Assembly (NCBI GenBank): GCA_021813325.1
Contig: JAKALA010000012.1
Span: forward strand, 1-64,000
DNA length: 64,000 bases
Reading direction: 5' to 3'
DNA from: a bacterium
GTDB taxonomy: Bacteria; Verrucomicrobiota; Verrucomicrobiia; Limisphaerales; UBA11358
In this document: piece after piece, positions 21,172 to 30,559 of the stretch
How positions within the stretch are numbered: position 1 is the stretch's first letter
Layout of the letters: each line of letters begins with the position of its first letter
The notes under the pieces: model-generated
Seen by the model: only the letters and a program-made list of their open reading frames with translations
What the model was told of the DNA's origin: nothing
Database searches by the model: none
Made by a program: the position numbers and the translations under genes

Positions 21172-24100
21172 TCATTGGGTTTGAATGCGGTAGAATTTTT
21201 GCGGTTCAGCCGGAGTGATCGTTGCCGGAGAACTGCTGGAATTGGTGGTCCACGGCCCGGCCAGATTGGTGGCTTCGAGCAGTTTGCCATTGCCAATCCA
21301 ATTGAGGTTGACGTTGCCGCCGCTGATGGCGTTGGTGAGCGTGATGTCGTAGAAAATTCCCGTGGCGGCGCTGTAAAGCGTCGCGATTTGATCGGCGTTC
21401 AGCACCTGCTGGTAAAATGTCACGTCGGAGAGGCTGCCGTTGTAGAAGTTCGCGCCGGTTGCCAGGCTGCCAAACCGGAGTGCCGGTGAATTGGTGCGAA
21501 GGCCAGTCGGTCCGGTCAGGCTGCTGTCGAATTTGCCGTCGATGTAAAGACTCATCAAGCCGCTGCTGGCGTCGCGCGTGGCCACAACCTGATGCCAAGT
21601 GTTGTCACTGACGGCTTTCACGGAAGTCAACGTGGTGTCGGGATTGCCAATGCCAAAAGCCACTTTATTGCCCACCAGTGCGGTGCCAAAATCACCGGTT
21701 GTGCCGCCGACTTCGCCATCTACCAGCCCGCGGCCGTCATACCAGTTGGGCGTGCCGCCCGTGGCGGCTGTGCGCATCCAGAAAACAATGGAAAAATTGG
21801 TGCCGATCACGCGTGGAACCTGCGCGAAACCGGTCGATCCGTTGTAATATACAATGCGATGGGGCGAACCGAATCCGGCGCCGACTGCGCCGCCCAAAGT
21901 AAGGGTGTAGCCACCGCTGTAGGTGCCATTGTTCCCCTTGACCCAGTCAAAAGTGGTCGGCCCGGACGTTTCATTCAACGGCCAGTAAGCCACCGGATTT
22001 TGACTGAAGGCCCAGCTTAAATACGATCCGGGCATGGCGTTCGCCGGACTGGAATAGGCACTTTCATTCAAGGTGCCCTGGGCGGAAACCACGAAATAGC
22101 AGGTATAGCCATTGGCCAGATGAGCGATCTGACAATTGTTCGTCACGGTGCTGCTGGCTAGTTGATAAGCGCCGCCGCTGGTGAGTGATTCATAAACGAG
22201 GTAATTCGTCGCGCCAATGACCGGATTCCAGGTCAAACGCGCGGTGGCATTCGTTCCGGGAATGGCCGTCAAACCCGTTGGCGGTGGCAGCGGGATGCTG
22301 GCGGACATGCCGCTCAAAGCCAAAATCGCCGTGGTCTGGGATGATCCGGCGGAAGCGGGATTGGAAAAGGTGACGGACGAAACAGGCTGCGACAATCCCA
22401 AGGCGGCCAGATTAACCGTGGTTTGATACATGTTTGGGTTGCTCGCCCCATTGTCCTCCGCGTTCAAGGTGGTGAGCTTTAGACGACCGAATCCCTGGAT
22501 GGCGACATTGGTCACCGTGTAAAACCAATCCTGACAATTATAGACGAACAGCGGGCTGCGTGTGCCGTTGGTGAAGGTGAGGAAAAAAGTGCCCTGACCA
22601 CCGCCATTGGCCGAGGTCGCGAGCACCGCCAGGGAATTGAGAGCTTGCGGCGGATTCAATGCAAGCGTGCCGGATTTGGGATAGGTATTGCCCAACATCA
22701 GTGCGTCGCTGGCGCCATACGGGCCAAGTTGAAAAGCCGTGTAGGCATCCGCCTGACTGGGGAATATGCCGGTCAGTGGCAATCCCTGCGCGGTGCCGCC
22801 CAAGCCTTGCTGGTAAAAGCAGTAGTTGTTGGGAATATCAAACGCCGTCGCGCCGGGAGAACTTAAAGTTGCGTTGTTGCCGGCCAAAATGGCGGCGTTG
22901 AATCCGGTCACCGCCAAAGGCCAGTTGGCCACGGCTGTGTTCAATGTGAAATTTCGCACCGCGCTGCCGCCGAGGGTTGGATTGGTGAACACAATGCTGG
23001 CGGCATAGGAACCGGGTGCCAGATTCGTGGCAATGGCCGTGTTTAGACTGGCGGTGACGGTGGTGGCGCCTCCGGCTGGGAGAACGCCCGAAGCGCTGGT
23101 GACTTTCAACCAGCTCGACGTGTTGTTGAGAATCCAAACAAACGTCCCGGTTGTCGAATTGGTCAACGCGAACGTGGTGCTCATCGGCCAGGCGCTTTGA
23201 CCATAAGCCGCAATGCCGTCAAATCCACTGGCGGGAGTGAGGCCCGGCTGAAATTGGAAATACGCTTTTTTAATCCAAGTTGCATATTGGAGCATTTCAC
23301 TTGCATCGGCGGGCGGCGTGCAGCCCGTGCAGGAAGGCCACAGAAATCCGCCGGGACCACCGGCAGCGCTCCAAGTGACCATGTTGGTGGAGAAAATGGA
23401 GGTGCGCTCCCAATCCCAGTAACCGGGGATGACTTTTAATCCGCTGAAATAACTATTCCAACTCGCCGGATTATTGCCCGCGCCGCCGTCATAGCACTGA
23501 AGATAAATCGCGTCGCACGTGCTGCCCAACCCGGCCTGAACGGCCTGCCAATAGCTCGGATTGGTGTATGGACACAGGGTCAGTTTCAATCCCACCGAAC
23601 CACACATTTTGCCAAACAGGATGGCCGAACTGGAGTCATACGCCGACTCGTCGTCGCTATCGATGGCCTCAATCCCGAGTGCGTTTTTGAGCGCCACCAG
23701 GTTCCGATAAAGCACGGCGGTGGTGTTGGTGCCATTGGCGGCGACCAAGTCTTTGATGTTGGCCCAGCTCACGTCGCCCCAGCCGCCAATGCACATTTCA
23801 ATGCGCTGAATGCTCGTCGGCGCCGTGCGGCATTGCGACAATAACGAGCCCCAGTTGGATGGGCCGACATAAACGCCGTTGCGGCAAATCACCACGCCGC
23901 CGTTGTAGGTGAAATCGCCGTTCGTGGCCACGCTCATGGTAAAAAGAATCATGGTGGTGAAGCCGGAGGCGCGCAGCCCGTTGATTTGCGAGCTGGTCAA
24001 TCCGCTCGCGCTGCCCATGTTGCCGTTGCAAAAAATCATGGCCGTGGCGGCAGGGGATTGGGGTGAAAACAGCGCGAATTGAAGCAGTATTAAAAGGATC

Positions 24101-24189
24101 CAGATTTCCAGGCGAAGGTGGTGAAAGCGGAACGCCGGCATTGTGCCGGACGGTTTTAATTGAGTTTGATTTTGAGACGCGGGGGGCAT
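21172..24189 (-). CDS. Large secreted GH18-like/BACON/Fn3/LamG protein
   Basis: A 1,005-residue exported multidomain protein. The signal peptide lies within the first ~48 residues (hydrophobic WILLILLQFALFSPQSPAA). Residues about 50-310 form a GH18-like barrel containing IEAIDSDDESAYD, which resembles the DxxDxDxE chitinase motif (the last Glu as putative acid), and LTLCPYTNPSYWQAV. A BACON-like domain follows (WLKVTSASGVLPAGGATTVTASL), then a beta-sandwich, a fibronectin type III domain (PTGLTAIPGTNATARLTWNPV), a LamG domain (about 740-930, FSIVFWMRT, GLMSLYIDGK) and a short C-terminal KFYRIQTQ module also seen in another gene here. TATCAT ends six bases before ATG 24189. The chitinase role is tentative. 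Confidence 0.75.
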   Translation of the reverse strand: MPPASQNQTQLKPSGTMPAFRFHHLRLEIWILLILLQFALFSPQSPAATAMIFCNGNMGSASGLTSSQINGLRASGFTTMILFTMSVATNGDFTYNGGVVICRNGVYVGPSNWGSLLSQCRTAPTSIQRIEMCIGGWGDVSWANIKDLVAANGTNTTAVLYRNLVALKNALGIEAIDSDDESAYDSSSAILFGKMCGSVGLKLTLCPYTNPSYWQAVQAGLGSTCDAIYLQCYDGGAGNNPASWNSYFSGLKVIPGYWDWERTSIFSTNMVTWSAAGGPGGFLWPSCTGCTPPADASEMLQYATWIKKAYFQFQPGLTPASGFDGIAAYGQSAWPMSTTFALTNSTTGTFVWILNNTSSWLKVTSASGVLPAGGATTVTASLNTAIATNLAPGSYAASIVFTNPTLGGSAVRNFTLNTAVANWPLAVTGFNAAILAGNNATLSSPGATAFDIPNNYCFYQQGLGGTAQGLPLTGIFPSQADAYTAFQLGPYGASDALMLGNTYPKSGTLALNPPQALNSLAVLATSANGGGQGTFFLTFTNGTRSPLFVYNCQDWFYTVTNVAIQGFGRLKLTTLNAEDNGASNPNMYQTTVNLAALGLSQPVSSVTFSNPASAGSSQTTAILALSGMSASIPLPPPTGLTAIPGTNATARLTWNPVIGATNYLVYESLTSGGAYQLASSTVTNNCQIAHLANGYTCYFVVSAQGTLNESAYSSPANAMPGSYLSWAFSQNPVAYWPLNETSGPTTFDWVKGNNGTYSGGYTLTLGGAVGAGFGSPHRIVYYNGSTGFAQVPRVIGTNFSIVFWMRTAATGGTPNWYDGRGLVDGEVGGTTGDFGTALVGNKVAFGIGNPDTTLTSVKAVSDNTWHQVVATRDASSGLMSLYIDGKFDSSLTGPTGLRTNSPALRFGSLATGANFYNGSLSDVTFYQQVLNADQIATLYSAATGIFYDITLTNAISGGNVNLNWIGNGKLLEATNLAGPWTTNSSSSPATITPAEPQKFYRIQTQ

Positions 24190-24321
24190 GGGGAAATGAT
24201 AGTGAGGCGACGATTCTAGGGCGAGTTTTGTGAAGGTTTTTTTGCTGGTTGCCCGGCGGTGTCAATGGCTGGATTTCATTCGCTCACGCACCGGCTTGCT
24301 GCTATGCTCCGCCGCTCAATA

Positions 24322-25911
24322 ATGTCCGCCGAAAAGAAATATTCGCCCACGCCGGAAGAGCTTCACGCCGCCATCGCCTTGATTGAAAAAGCGGCGGCTA
24401 ATCGGGCTTTGCTGGCCAGCCTTTCGGATGCGGATCACACCCGCCTGATGAAGGCGGCGGGCGATTTGTATTGCCCGGATTTGACCCAGCGCCGCAAGCT
24501 CGTCAAAGCGAAAGTCAAGCAGCGCAAGGCGGAGAAAAAATCCAAGGACGACGCCAGGCTGCATCAAACCGGCATCCGCGAACTGCGCCGCAAACCCGTT
24601 TTTACCACGCCGAATTATTTCCCGCCGCAGATCGGCGAACCGCAGGAGATCACGGAGAATCCTGATTTTCACGAGGCCGTCGAACCGCAAAATTGCTACG
24701 TCTGCAAAAAAGATTACTCGCAGATCCATCATTTTTACGACCAACTTTGTCCCGCGTGTGCCGAACTGAACTGGCGCAAACGCGGCGAACTGGCCGACCT
24801 GCGCGGCCGCGTGGCGCTGCTGACCGGCGGGCGCGTAAAAATTGGTTATCAGGCTGGCATCAAGCTGCTCCGTTGCGGCGCGCAACTCATCGTGACCACG
24901 CGGTTCCCTCGCGACTCGGCGATGCGTTACGCGGCTGAACCGGATTTCAAGGACTGGGGCCATCGGCTGGAAATCTTTGGTTTGGATTTGCGCCACACGC
25001 CGAGCGTGGAGGCGTTTTGCAAACACGTCATGACGAAATATCAGCGGCTGGATTTCATCGTGAACAACGCCTGCCAGACCGTGCGGCGTCCGCCGGATTT
25101 TTACGCGCACATGATGGAGCGCGAAACCGGCTCCTTGCAGGGGTTGCCTCCAGCGGCGGCGAAACTACTCGGCGCTTACGAAGGTTTGCGTGGTTATCAT
25201 TTGCTGCCCGAAGGCAACGCGAATCGGAGCGCCGAGCCTTTGCGCGGCGCGTTGGGAAAACCATCGCCTCACGCCGAGCAAAAGCTCGGCGCCCCATTGC
25301 CTGGACTCACGCACGCTGCGGCGTTGTCGCAGGTGCCGCTGTTGCCGGAAGAACTCGCCGCGCAGCAAGCGTTGTTTCCGCAAGGCCAGCTTGATCAGGA
25401 TTTGCAGCAGGTGGATTTGCGCGATCGCAATTCGTGGCGTTTTCTCATGCACGAGGTGCCGACAGTGGAATTACTCGAAGTGCAGCTTGTCAACGCCATT
25501 GCACCGTTCCTTCTCAACGCCCGGCTCAAGCCGCTCATGCTGCGCACGCCGGAGCGCGACAAGCACATCGTCAATGTGTCGGCGGTCGAGGGACAGTTCT
25601 ACCGCAAGTTCAAGACCACGCGACATCCGCACACCAACATGGCCAAGGCGGCATTGAACATGATGACGCGCACGGCCGCCGCTGATTATCACGCCGACGG
25701 CATTCACATGAACGCCGTGGACACCGGCTGGGTGACGGATGAAGATCCGCACCACATCGCCGAACGCAAGCAAGCCGAGCACCGGTTTCATCCGCCGCTG
25801 GACATTGTGGATGGCGCGGCGCGTATTGTGGATCCGATTATCGCCGGCCTCAACACCGGCACGCACGTCTGGGGGAAATTTCTGAAGGATTATCGAGAGA
25901 CGGATTGGTGA
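24322..25911 (+). CDS. Atypical zinc-ribbon short-chain dehydrogenase
   Basis: About 529 residues. A basic N-terminal region ([16 protein letters not shown]) and a treble-clef/zinc-ribbon with two CxxC pairs (CYVC...CPAC, about 128-150) precede an SDR Rossmann domain: [13 protein letters not shown] in place of TGxxxGxG, NNA, SAVEG and KHIVNVSA. In the active-site helix the usual Tyr of YxxxK is Thr438 (HTNMAKAAL, with Lys442). NAD(P) binding is likely, but ordinary SDR catalysis is doubtful. An insert (about residues 288-350) holds an in-frame palindromic repeat. ATG 24322 is chosen; 24304 is an in-frame alternative. Cytoplasmic, stand-alone. The substrate is unknown. Confidence 0.75.
   Translation: MSAEKKYSPTPEELHAAIALIEKAAANRALLASLSDADHTRLMKAAGDLYCPDLTQRRKLVKAKVKQRKAEKKSKDDARLHQTGIRELRRKPVFTTPNYFPPQIGEPQEITENPDFHEAVEPQNCYVCKKDYSQIHHFYDQLCPACAELNWRKRGELADLRGRVALLTGGRVKIGYQAGIKLLRCGAQLIVTTRFPRDSAMRYAAEPDFKDWGHRLEIFGLDLRHTPSVEAFCKHVMTKYQRLDFIVNNACQTVRRPPDFYAHMMERETGSLQGLPPAAAKLLGAYEGLRGYHLLPEGNANRSAEPLRGALGKPSPHAEQKLGAPLPGLTHAAALSQVPLLPEELAAQQALFPQGQLDQDLQQVDLRDRNSWRFLMHEVPTVELLEVQLVNAIAPFLLNARLKPLMLRTPERDKHIVNVSAVEGQFYRKFKTTRHPHTNMAKAALNMMTRTAAADYHADGIHMNAVDTGWVTDEDPHHIAERKQAEHRFHPPLDIVDGAARIVDPIIAGLNTGTHVWGKFLKDYRETDW
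25226..25295. repeat. Palindromic element inserted in frame in the SDR gene
   Basis: Outer arms GGAGCGCCGAGC (25226-25237) and GCTCGGCGCCCC (25284-25295) are inverted with 11 of 12 bases alike. The right arm also pairs with CGCCGAGC (25272-25279) around an AAAA loop. The reading frame stays open through it, encoding [20 protein letters not shown], which is low-complexity and unlike the rest of the protein. Confidence 0.7.
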
Positions 25912-26026
25912 GAGGCGTGCCGCCTCGGCCAATTAAGAATTACAAATTCGCTTCAGTCAAACCGGCGATCTTCATTTAGATCTCCGTGGAATTCGATTTG
26001 TCCAGCCGCAGTCCTTGGAAACTAAT

Positions 26027-26857
26027 TCACGGGAGTTGAATCACCCGGTAAAATTGCTGGCCCAAGCTCGGATTGTTGGTGATGGTCATGGTGGTGCCGG
26101 TGGCCAGGTTGGTTTTAACGGAGGTCCAACTGGCAAGCTCGGTTGAGGCTTGGAGGATGCTTGTTTTGCCGATCGTCAGACCGCTGGTTTCAAAGAGGAA
26201 TTTTCCGGAGATTATCCGCGGCGAGCTTAACCTGATGGGTTCGCTGACGCCCACGGAAAGGCTAACCGAATTGGTCGCTGTCCAGCCGCGCGAATCCCGC
26301 GCAACGGCAATCAAAATATAGCTGCCGGCAGCGAGGTTGGTGATCGTGGTGCTGTATGGCGCGGAGAAGACGTCCTCAATGGAAGAAGTGTCCTGCCCGG
26401 TGCTGAGAAAAAACTCCACATCGGATATGAAGTCATCGGCTGTATCGTTGGCTGTTGCCTGGATGGTGACGCTCGCGGGCGCCGGGACGGTGACGTTGTT
26501 AGCCGGCTGGATGATGGCAACAGTGGGCGCGAGGTTGATGATGACCGAGCCGTGTTCTCCCCAATTGCTTTGGTAGTTATAAACGCCGGGTTGAGCTGGG
26601 AAGATAAGCGGCTGGTCTGTGTAAGGGTCCAAGGAGAAATTGAAGCCGCCGGTAAAGGTGACGGTTAGAGGAAAACCATAAATATCGGTATTCCACCAGG
26701 TAACGGTTTCAGTTGAGCCGATAACGACAGTGGAAGGGACGAAGCCGTTATCTGAATCCCAATACACGGTGGCATCTGCGTGAGCGGCGTTGGCAAATGC
26801 GAGAAACAGTCCCGTGAAGGTGGTGGCGGTGCATTTTCCCAAGGTTGCCTTTTGCAT
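26027..26857 (-). CDS. Secreted cupredoxin-like/Ig-like protein
   Basis: From ATG 26857, 276 residues: a signal peptide (TFTGLFLAFANAAHA), then a cupredoxin-like domain (about 30-110, VYWDSDNGFVPSTVVIGSTETVTWWNTD ... AQPGVYNYQSNWGEHGSVIIN). A Cys-x-x-x-x-His copper set is not complete: the usual Cys is replaced by Gln or Asn in YNYQSNWGEHG, so metal binding is uncertain. Next comes a bacterial Ig-like domain (AIIQPANNVTVPAPASVTIQATAND) and a C-terminal module ending GQQFYRVIQLP, similar to the end of the GH18-like protein. TTGACA (26889-26894), a 19-base spacer and AACATT end six bases before this ATG. TTG 26887 is an alternative start. Confidence 0.7.
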   Translation of the reverse strand: MQKATLGKCTATTFTGLFLAFANAAHADATVYWDSDNGFVPSTVVIGSTETVTWWNTDIYGFPLTVTFTGGFNFSLDPYTDQPLIFPAQPGVYNYQSNWGEHGSVIINLAPTVAIIQPANNVTVPAPASVTIQATANDTADDFISDVEFFLSTGQDTSSIEDVFSAPYSTTITNLAAGSYILIAVARDSRGWTATNSVSLSVGVSEPIRLSSPRIISGKFLFETSGLTIGKTSILQASTELASWTSVKTNLATGTTMTITNNPSLGQQFYRVIQLP

Positions 26858-27224
26858 AAGGGCAATGTTGGTTTTGATTGGCAACAAATGTCAATGGGTA
26901 ATGTCGATCATCCGGCGATATTGGCCAAGCTTGTCCCAACCTCCGTTTCGGGAGTTGTCGTATCGTGCCATGCGCTGGCTTTCAAGCTCTGAAATATTGC
27001 AAAAGAATGCGAAGATTTGCTTGGCCGGCTTGATTCGGGGCGGGTTGCGGAACCGGTGGATCAAAGATTCGTTCCAGACCTGTGCGCCTAATGTCTTGGA
27101 ATTTAAACGGTAGCAAAAGCCGGTGAAAGCCTGTTGAATTTCTGAAATTTTTGATGCAGGGCAGGGACTCACTTGCTAAGTTACGGCCTATCTAGGGGCT
27201 AAACCTTTGTTGGTTTTTAAACTC
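26858..27224. other. Intergenic region, divergent promoters
   Basis: About 370 bases between divergently transcribed genes. It holds the TTGACA/AACATT pair of the cupredoxin-like gene. I saw no ORF with family features and no hairpin of note. The response-regulator promoter was not recognised. Confidence 0.4.
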
Positions 27225-27653
27225 ATGTCTGGGCGTCGAATATTGGTGGTCGATGATGAGCCTTCCGTGCGGAATACCATTCGCATGGTGCTCAATTATC
27301 ATGGTTACACGGTGGAAATCGCGGGCGACGGCGAGGCCGCCTTGAGTCTGCTCCAACAAGAGCCGTTCCATCTGGTGGTGACGGATTATTTCATGCCCGG
27401 AATGAAAGGGGACCAGCTTGCCTCCCAAATCAAACGACAATTCCCGAGTTTGCCGGTGATCATGGTCACGGCTTATCCGGACGAGGTGCTGCCCGGAGGC
27501 AAATTACCCGGGCATCTGGACCACTTGATTTTGAAGCCGTTTCCCGTATCGGAACTGGTCGAAGCCGTTTCCAAACTCCTCAGTTGTTGCCGTTCCGATG
27601 AATGGCCACCGTCCCGAACTGACGATGGCAACGGCCCGGTGCTGGATGGCTAG
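27225..27653 (+). CDS. CheY-like response regulator (receiver only)
   Basis: A 142-residue receiver domain with no output domain. The acidic pair DDE (residues 10-12), phosphoacceptor Asp54 in VVTDYFMPGM, Thr82 in VMVTAYP and Lys104 in LILKPFP are all present. The C-terminal ~20 residues (CRSDEWPPSRTDDGNGPVLDG) look disordered. TTG 27207 would add six residues; ATG 27225 is preferred. No kinase is adjacent. The nearest histidine kinase is at 31178 and also stands alone; a pairing is possible but not shown. Overlaps the end of the convergent sulfatase gene by four bases. Confidence 0.9.
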   Translation: MSGRRILVVDDEPSVRNTIRMVLNYHGYTVEIAGDGEAALSLLQQEPFHLVVTDYFMPGMKGDQLASQIKRQFPSLPVIMVTAYPDEVLPGGKLPGHLDHLILKPFPVSELVEAVSKLLSCCRSDEWPPSRTDDGNGPVLDG

Positions 27654-29374
27654 TCGTTGCTGGCGGGAATGATTTTTTGCAGCCGGGGCAACGCTTCCGG
27701 CGGAACCACCTGACAACGCCTGGCCCAGGCATCATAAAGAGCGGCCATTTCCTTTACGCGTTCCGGCTGGCTGTCCGCCAGGTTGTGGTGTTCCGTCCGA
27801 TCTTCTTCGACGTTGTAAAGTTCCCAGGGCCGGCGATCATTGGCGACGAGTTTCCAATTGCCCAGCCGCACGGCGCGGTTGCCTTCGTGTTCCCAGAATA
27901 TCGGGGCCGGGTGCGCGCGTTGCCGGCCTTCAAAGATCGGCAGCAGACTGGTGCCTTCCAGCGGCAGAATGGCATGGCCGTTGAAATTGGTGGGATGTCG
28001 GGCGCCGGCCACATCCACGAATGTCGCCATAATGTCCGTGATGTGGCCAACCTGCCGCGACAGTGTGCCGCCGTTTTTAATGACGGCGGGCCAGCGGGCG
28101 ATGAAGGGGGTGGAGATGCCGCCTTCATGGGTGAAATGTTTGTAAAGCAGAAACGGCGTGTCGCTGACATTGGCCCAGGGGATTCCGTAGCTTTGCCAGA
28201 CATCGACCGGGCCGGCGAAGACCGCATGGTTGCTGTTGCCGACTTTGACCGGCTCGCCGGAGCGGGTTTTGCTGGGCACATCATACCAGCCGGGCTGCAC
28301 GACTTCGGCGCAGCCGCCATTGTCGGACAGGAAAATCACCAGCGTGTTTTTATCAATTCCCTTGGCTTTGATTTCATCCATGATGCGGCCCACGCCGTGG
28401 TCCAGATGTTCCACCATGGCGGCATAGGTGGCCATGCGGTTGGCCTCCCATTTTTTGTCTTTGACGTCGTTCCAATCGGGCACCCGCGGATCGCGCGGCG
28501 ACAAGGGCCAGGATTTGTCGATGAGGCCCAGCGCGATTTGCCGGTGGTAACGGTTGGTGCGGATGACATCCCATCCGGCCAGGTAACGCTCGCGGTATTT
28601 GGCAATGTCCGCTTCCGGCGCTTGCAACGGCCAATGCGGCGCGGTGTAGGCCACATACATGAAGAAGGGTTGGTCGCCGCCGGCATACTGGGCAATGTTG
28701 GCCACGGCATGATCGGTGATCACGTCGGTATAGTAAAAATTCGTGGGGCCGGCTTCAATGGGCGTGTTGCCCTCGACCAGGGAGAAGGGATCGTAATAGC
28801 TGCAAACGCCGTGGATGGTGCCGAAGTATTTTTCAAACCCGCGTTGCTTGGGCCAGTCGTCCTTATTGTCCCAGAACGGCACGGTGGATTCATGGTTCAA
28901 CTGTTTTTTTCCGTCAAAGAAAATGTGGCAGATGTGCCATTTGCCAACCATCAGCGTGTGATAATCGGCCCGGCGCAATTCTTCGGCGATAGTCAGGCAG
29001 TTGTGATTCAATTCGCCCCGATAGCCGGGCAAGCCGTGGTCCTGCATCATGGCGCCAATGCCGGCTTCCTGGGGATACAGGCCGGTGAGCAGGGAGGCGC
29101 GGGTCGGACAACAGCGCGGGGTGGTGTAGAATTGTGACAGCTTCAGGCCTTCGGCCGCCATTTTGTCGATATGGGGGGTCTGGATTTCCGAGCCGTAACA
29201 ACTGAGGTCGGAATAGCCCATGTCATCGGCCAGAATCAGCACGATGTTGGGGCGCAAGGCGTTGGTTGCGGCGGCCTGGGCCGGCAGTTTGGCCAGGCCG
29301 ACGGCGGAAATTGCCAGTGAAACTTTGGCCCATTTCAAGATTTGGAGATTTGACCAGTCCGAATTCATGTGCAT
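27650..29374 (-). CDS. Secreted arylsulfatase-type sulfatase
   Basis: A 574-residue exported sulfatase. A signal peptide spans about 1-37 (ISAVGLAKLPAQAAA). The N-terminal metal motif is NIVLILADDMGYSD. The sulfatase signature CCPTRASLLTG (88-98) supplies Cys88 for formylglycine formation (CxPxR). VGKWH and DNGG (FLSDNGGCAE) complete the active site. Length is normal for a type I sulfatase. It hydrolyses sulfate esters in the periplasm, probably from sulfated polysaccharide (inference). Needs a formylglycine-generating enzyme, not in the window. An internal ATG at 29368 is an alternative start. Divergent from the PEP-CTERM gene. Confidence 0.93.
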   Translation of the reverse strand: MHMNSDWSNLQILKWAKVSLAISAVGLAKLPAQAAATNALRPNIVLILADDMGYSDLSCYGSEIQTPHIDKMAAEGLKLSQFYTTPRCCPTRASLLTGLYPQEAGIGAMMQDHGLPGYRGELNHNCLTIAEELRRADYHTLMVGKWHICHIFFDGKKQLNHESTVPFWDNKDDWPKQRGFEKYFGTIHGVCSYYDPFSLVEGNTPIEAGPTNFYYTDVITDHAVANIAQYAGGDQPFFMYVAYTAPHWPLQAPEADIAKYRERYLAGWDVIRTNRYHRQIALGLIDKSWPLSPRDPRVPDWNDVKDKKWEANRMATYAAMVEHLDHGVGRIMDEIKAKGIDKNTLVIFLSDNGGCAEVVQPGWYDVPSKTRSGEPVKVGNSNHAVFAGPVDVWQSYGIPWANVSDTPFLLYKHFTHEGGISTPFIARWPAVIKNGGTLSRQVGHITDIMATFVDVAGARHPTNFNGHAILPLEGTSLLPIFEGRQRAHPAPIFWEHEGNRAVRLGNWKLVANDRRPWELYNVEEDRTEHHNLADSQPERVKEMAALYDAWARRCQVVPPEALPRLQKIIPASND

Positions 29375-29558
29375 AAGCTTGGAGATTAATTATTGGGGCG
29401 GACGGTGACAATCGTCCAAACCGATGAAGCGTTGAATTAGGCGTTGGCGCCACCGGGATTGCCGCCATATCATCTCTTTGGACGATATACAGTTTTGGGG
29501 GGCTGGTGTAAAAAGTCGCCGTTCTTGGTTCCATAATTAGAAACAACCCCCAATATTT

Positions 29559-30479
29559 ATGTTGAAGTTCACCGCCGCCGCGCTTTTATCTGGCGCAGTT
29601 TTAGGAGTTTATTGCCATCAGGCCACGGCTGAATCCGTTCTGTTCGCCGATAATTTCAACCGTTCGGACAGCCGGAATATCCAGGCTTCAATGACCGGCA
29701 TCACCGATAACACGGGATCGTCCTTCACCGCCGGAACGGTGTATAGTCAGCCGTGGATTGATCCGAACAACGCCTCGCCCACGTTTGGCGTTCAAGACAG
29801 CGTGGCGGCGAATGGCGGCGGCGCCCAGGTTTTGTCCAGCCAACTGCAATTGGCGGTGGGCGCGGGAACTTCAGACCTCTTCGTGAACCATAATTTTGTG
29901 GATTCCCCGATCCTTTCGAGCGGGGGCTTTTCGGTTTCCTTGAATGTTCTGGGGGAAAGTCAAACCGGCTATCAGCAAGGCGGCGCGTTTGCCATTGGCA
30001 TGTCCCAAGCCAAGGCCGCCACGGCGGGGGATGCTTTCAATTCCGCGCCGAGCATGACGGGTGCGTTCAATGATGCGGATACGCTTGGCGCCAATGTTTA
30101 CGGCACGGTTCTCTCTGACTTTTGGGTGGCGTTGCGCGGTAACGGCAGTTTGGCCTGGGGCAGCAGTTCGGGGGTGATCAACGGCGTTTCCGGCTTGAGC
30201 AAGGCGGGTGTCATCAGCGCCAACTTCATGTTCTCCAGCTTTGCCGCCGGCAGCACCGTCAATTACGAAATCCTGTATAATGGGACTTCCGAAGGCGCCG
30301 GTTCATTCACCTGGAGCGGCACGGATGAAAATTACATTGGGATTGATGGCCGCGACAGTTCAGCGGTGACTTTTGATAATTTCTCTGTTTCCACCATCGC
30401 CCCGGTGCCCGAGCCAACGACGCTGGCGTTGTTCGCCCTTGGCGGGGTGGGACTGTTGATCCGCCGCCGCAAAGCTTGA
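29559..30479 (+). CDS. PEP-CTERM sorting-domain protein
   Basis: A 306-residue exported protein: a signal peptide (MLKFTAAALLSGAVLGVYCHQATA), a ~250-residue beta-rich region (FADNFNRSDSRNIQ...) and a C-terminal PEP-CTERM signal VPEPTTLALFALGGVGLLIRRRKA, that is a PEP motif, membrane helix and basic tail. Such proteins are cleaved and sorted by exosortase, usually together with exopolysaccharide. No exosortase gene is in the window. The start of the mature part resembles bacterial LamG-like domains (DNFNRSDS), but the assignment is weak. Divergent from the sulfatase; a strong terminator follows. Confidence 0.9.
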   Translation: MLKFTAAALLSGAVLGVYCHQATAESVLFADNFNRSDSRNIQASMTGITDNTGSSFTAGTVYSQPWIDPNNASPTFGVQDSVAANGGGAQVLSSQLQLAVGAGTSDLFVNHNFVDSPILSSGGFSVSLNVLGESQTGYQQGGAFAIGMSQAKAATAGDAFNSAPSMTGAFNDADTLGANVYGTVLSDFWVALRGNGSLAWGSSSGVINGVSGLSKAGVISANFMFSSFAAGSTVNYEILYNGTSEGAGSFTWSGTDENYIGIDGRDSSAVTFDNFSVSTIAPVPEPTTLALFALGGVGLLIRRRKA

Positions 30480-30499
30480 ATATTTTTTGATCAAACATC

Positions 30500-30538
30500 C
30501 GCCCGCGTGGAAACGTTTCCCCGCGGGCGTTTTATTTT
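30500..30538 (+). terminator. Intrinsic terminator after the PEP-CTERM gene
   Basis: Stem CGCCCGCG (30500-30507) / CGCGGGCG (30522-30529) with an inner palindrome GGAAACGTTTCC, followed by TTTTATTTT. Confidence 0.92.
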
Positions 30539-30559
30539 ACAGGCAACGCGGATGAAGTC

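Noticed and set aside
27677-29137. 486-codon plus frame opposite the sulfatase
   Set aside because: Shadow; the minus frame has CxPxR and the other sulfatase motifs.
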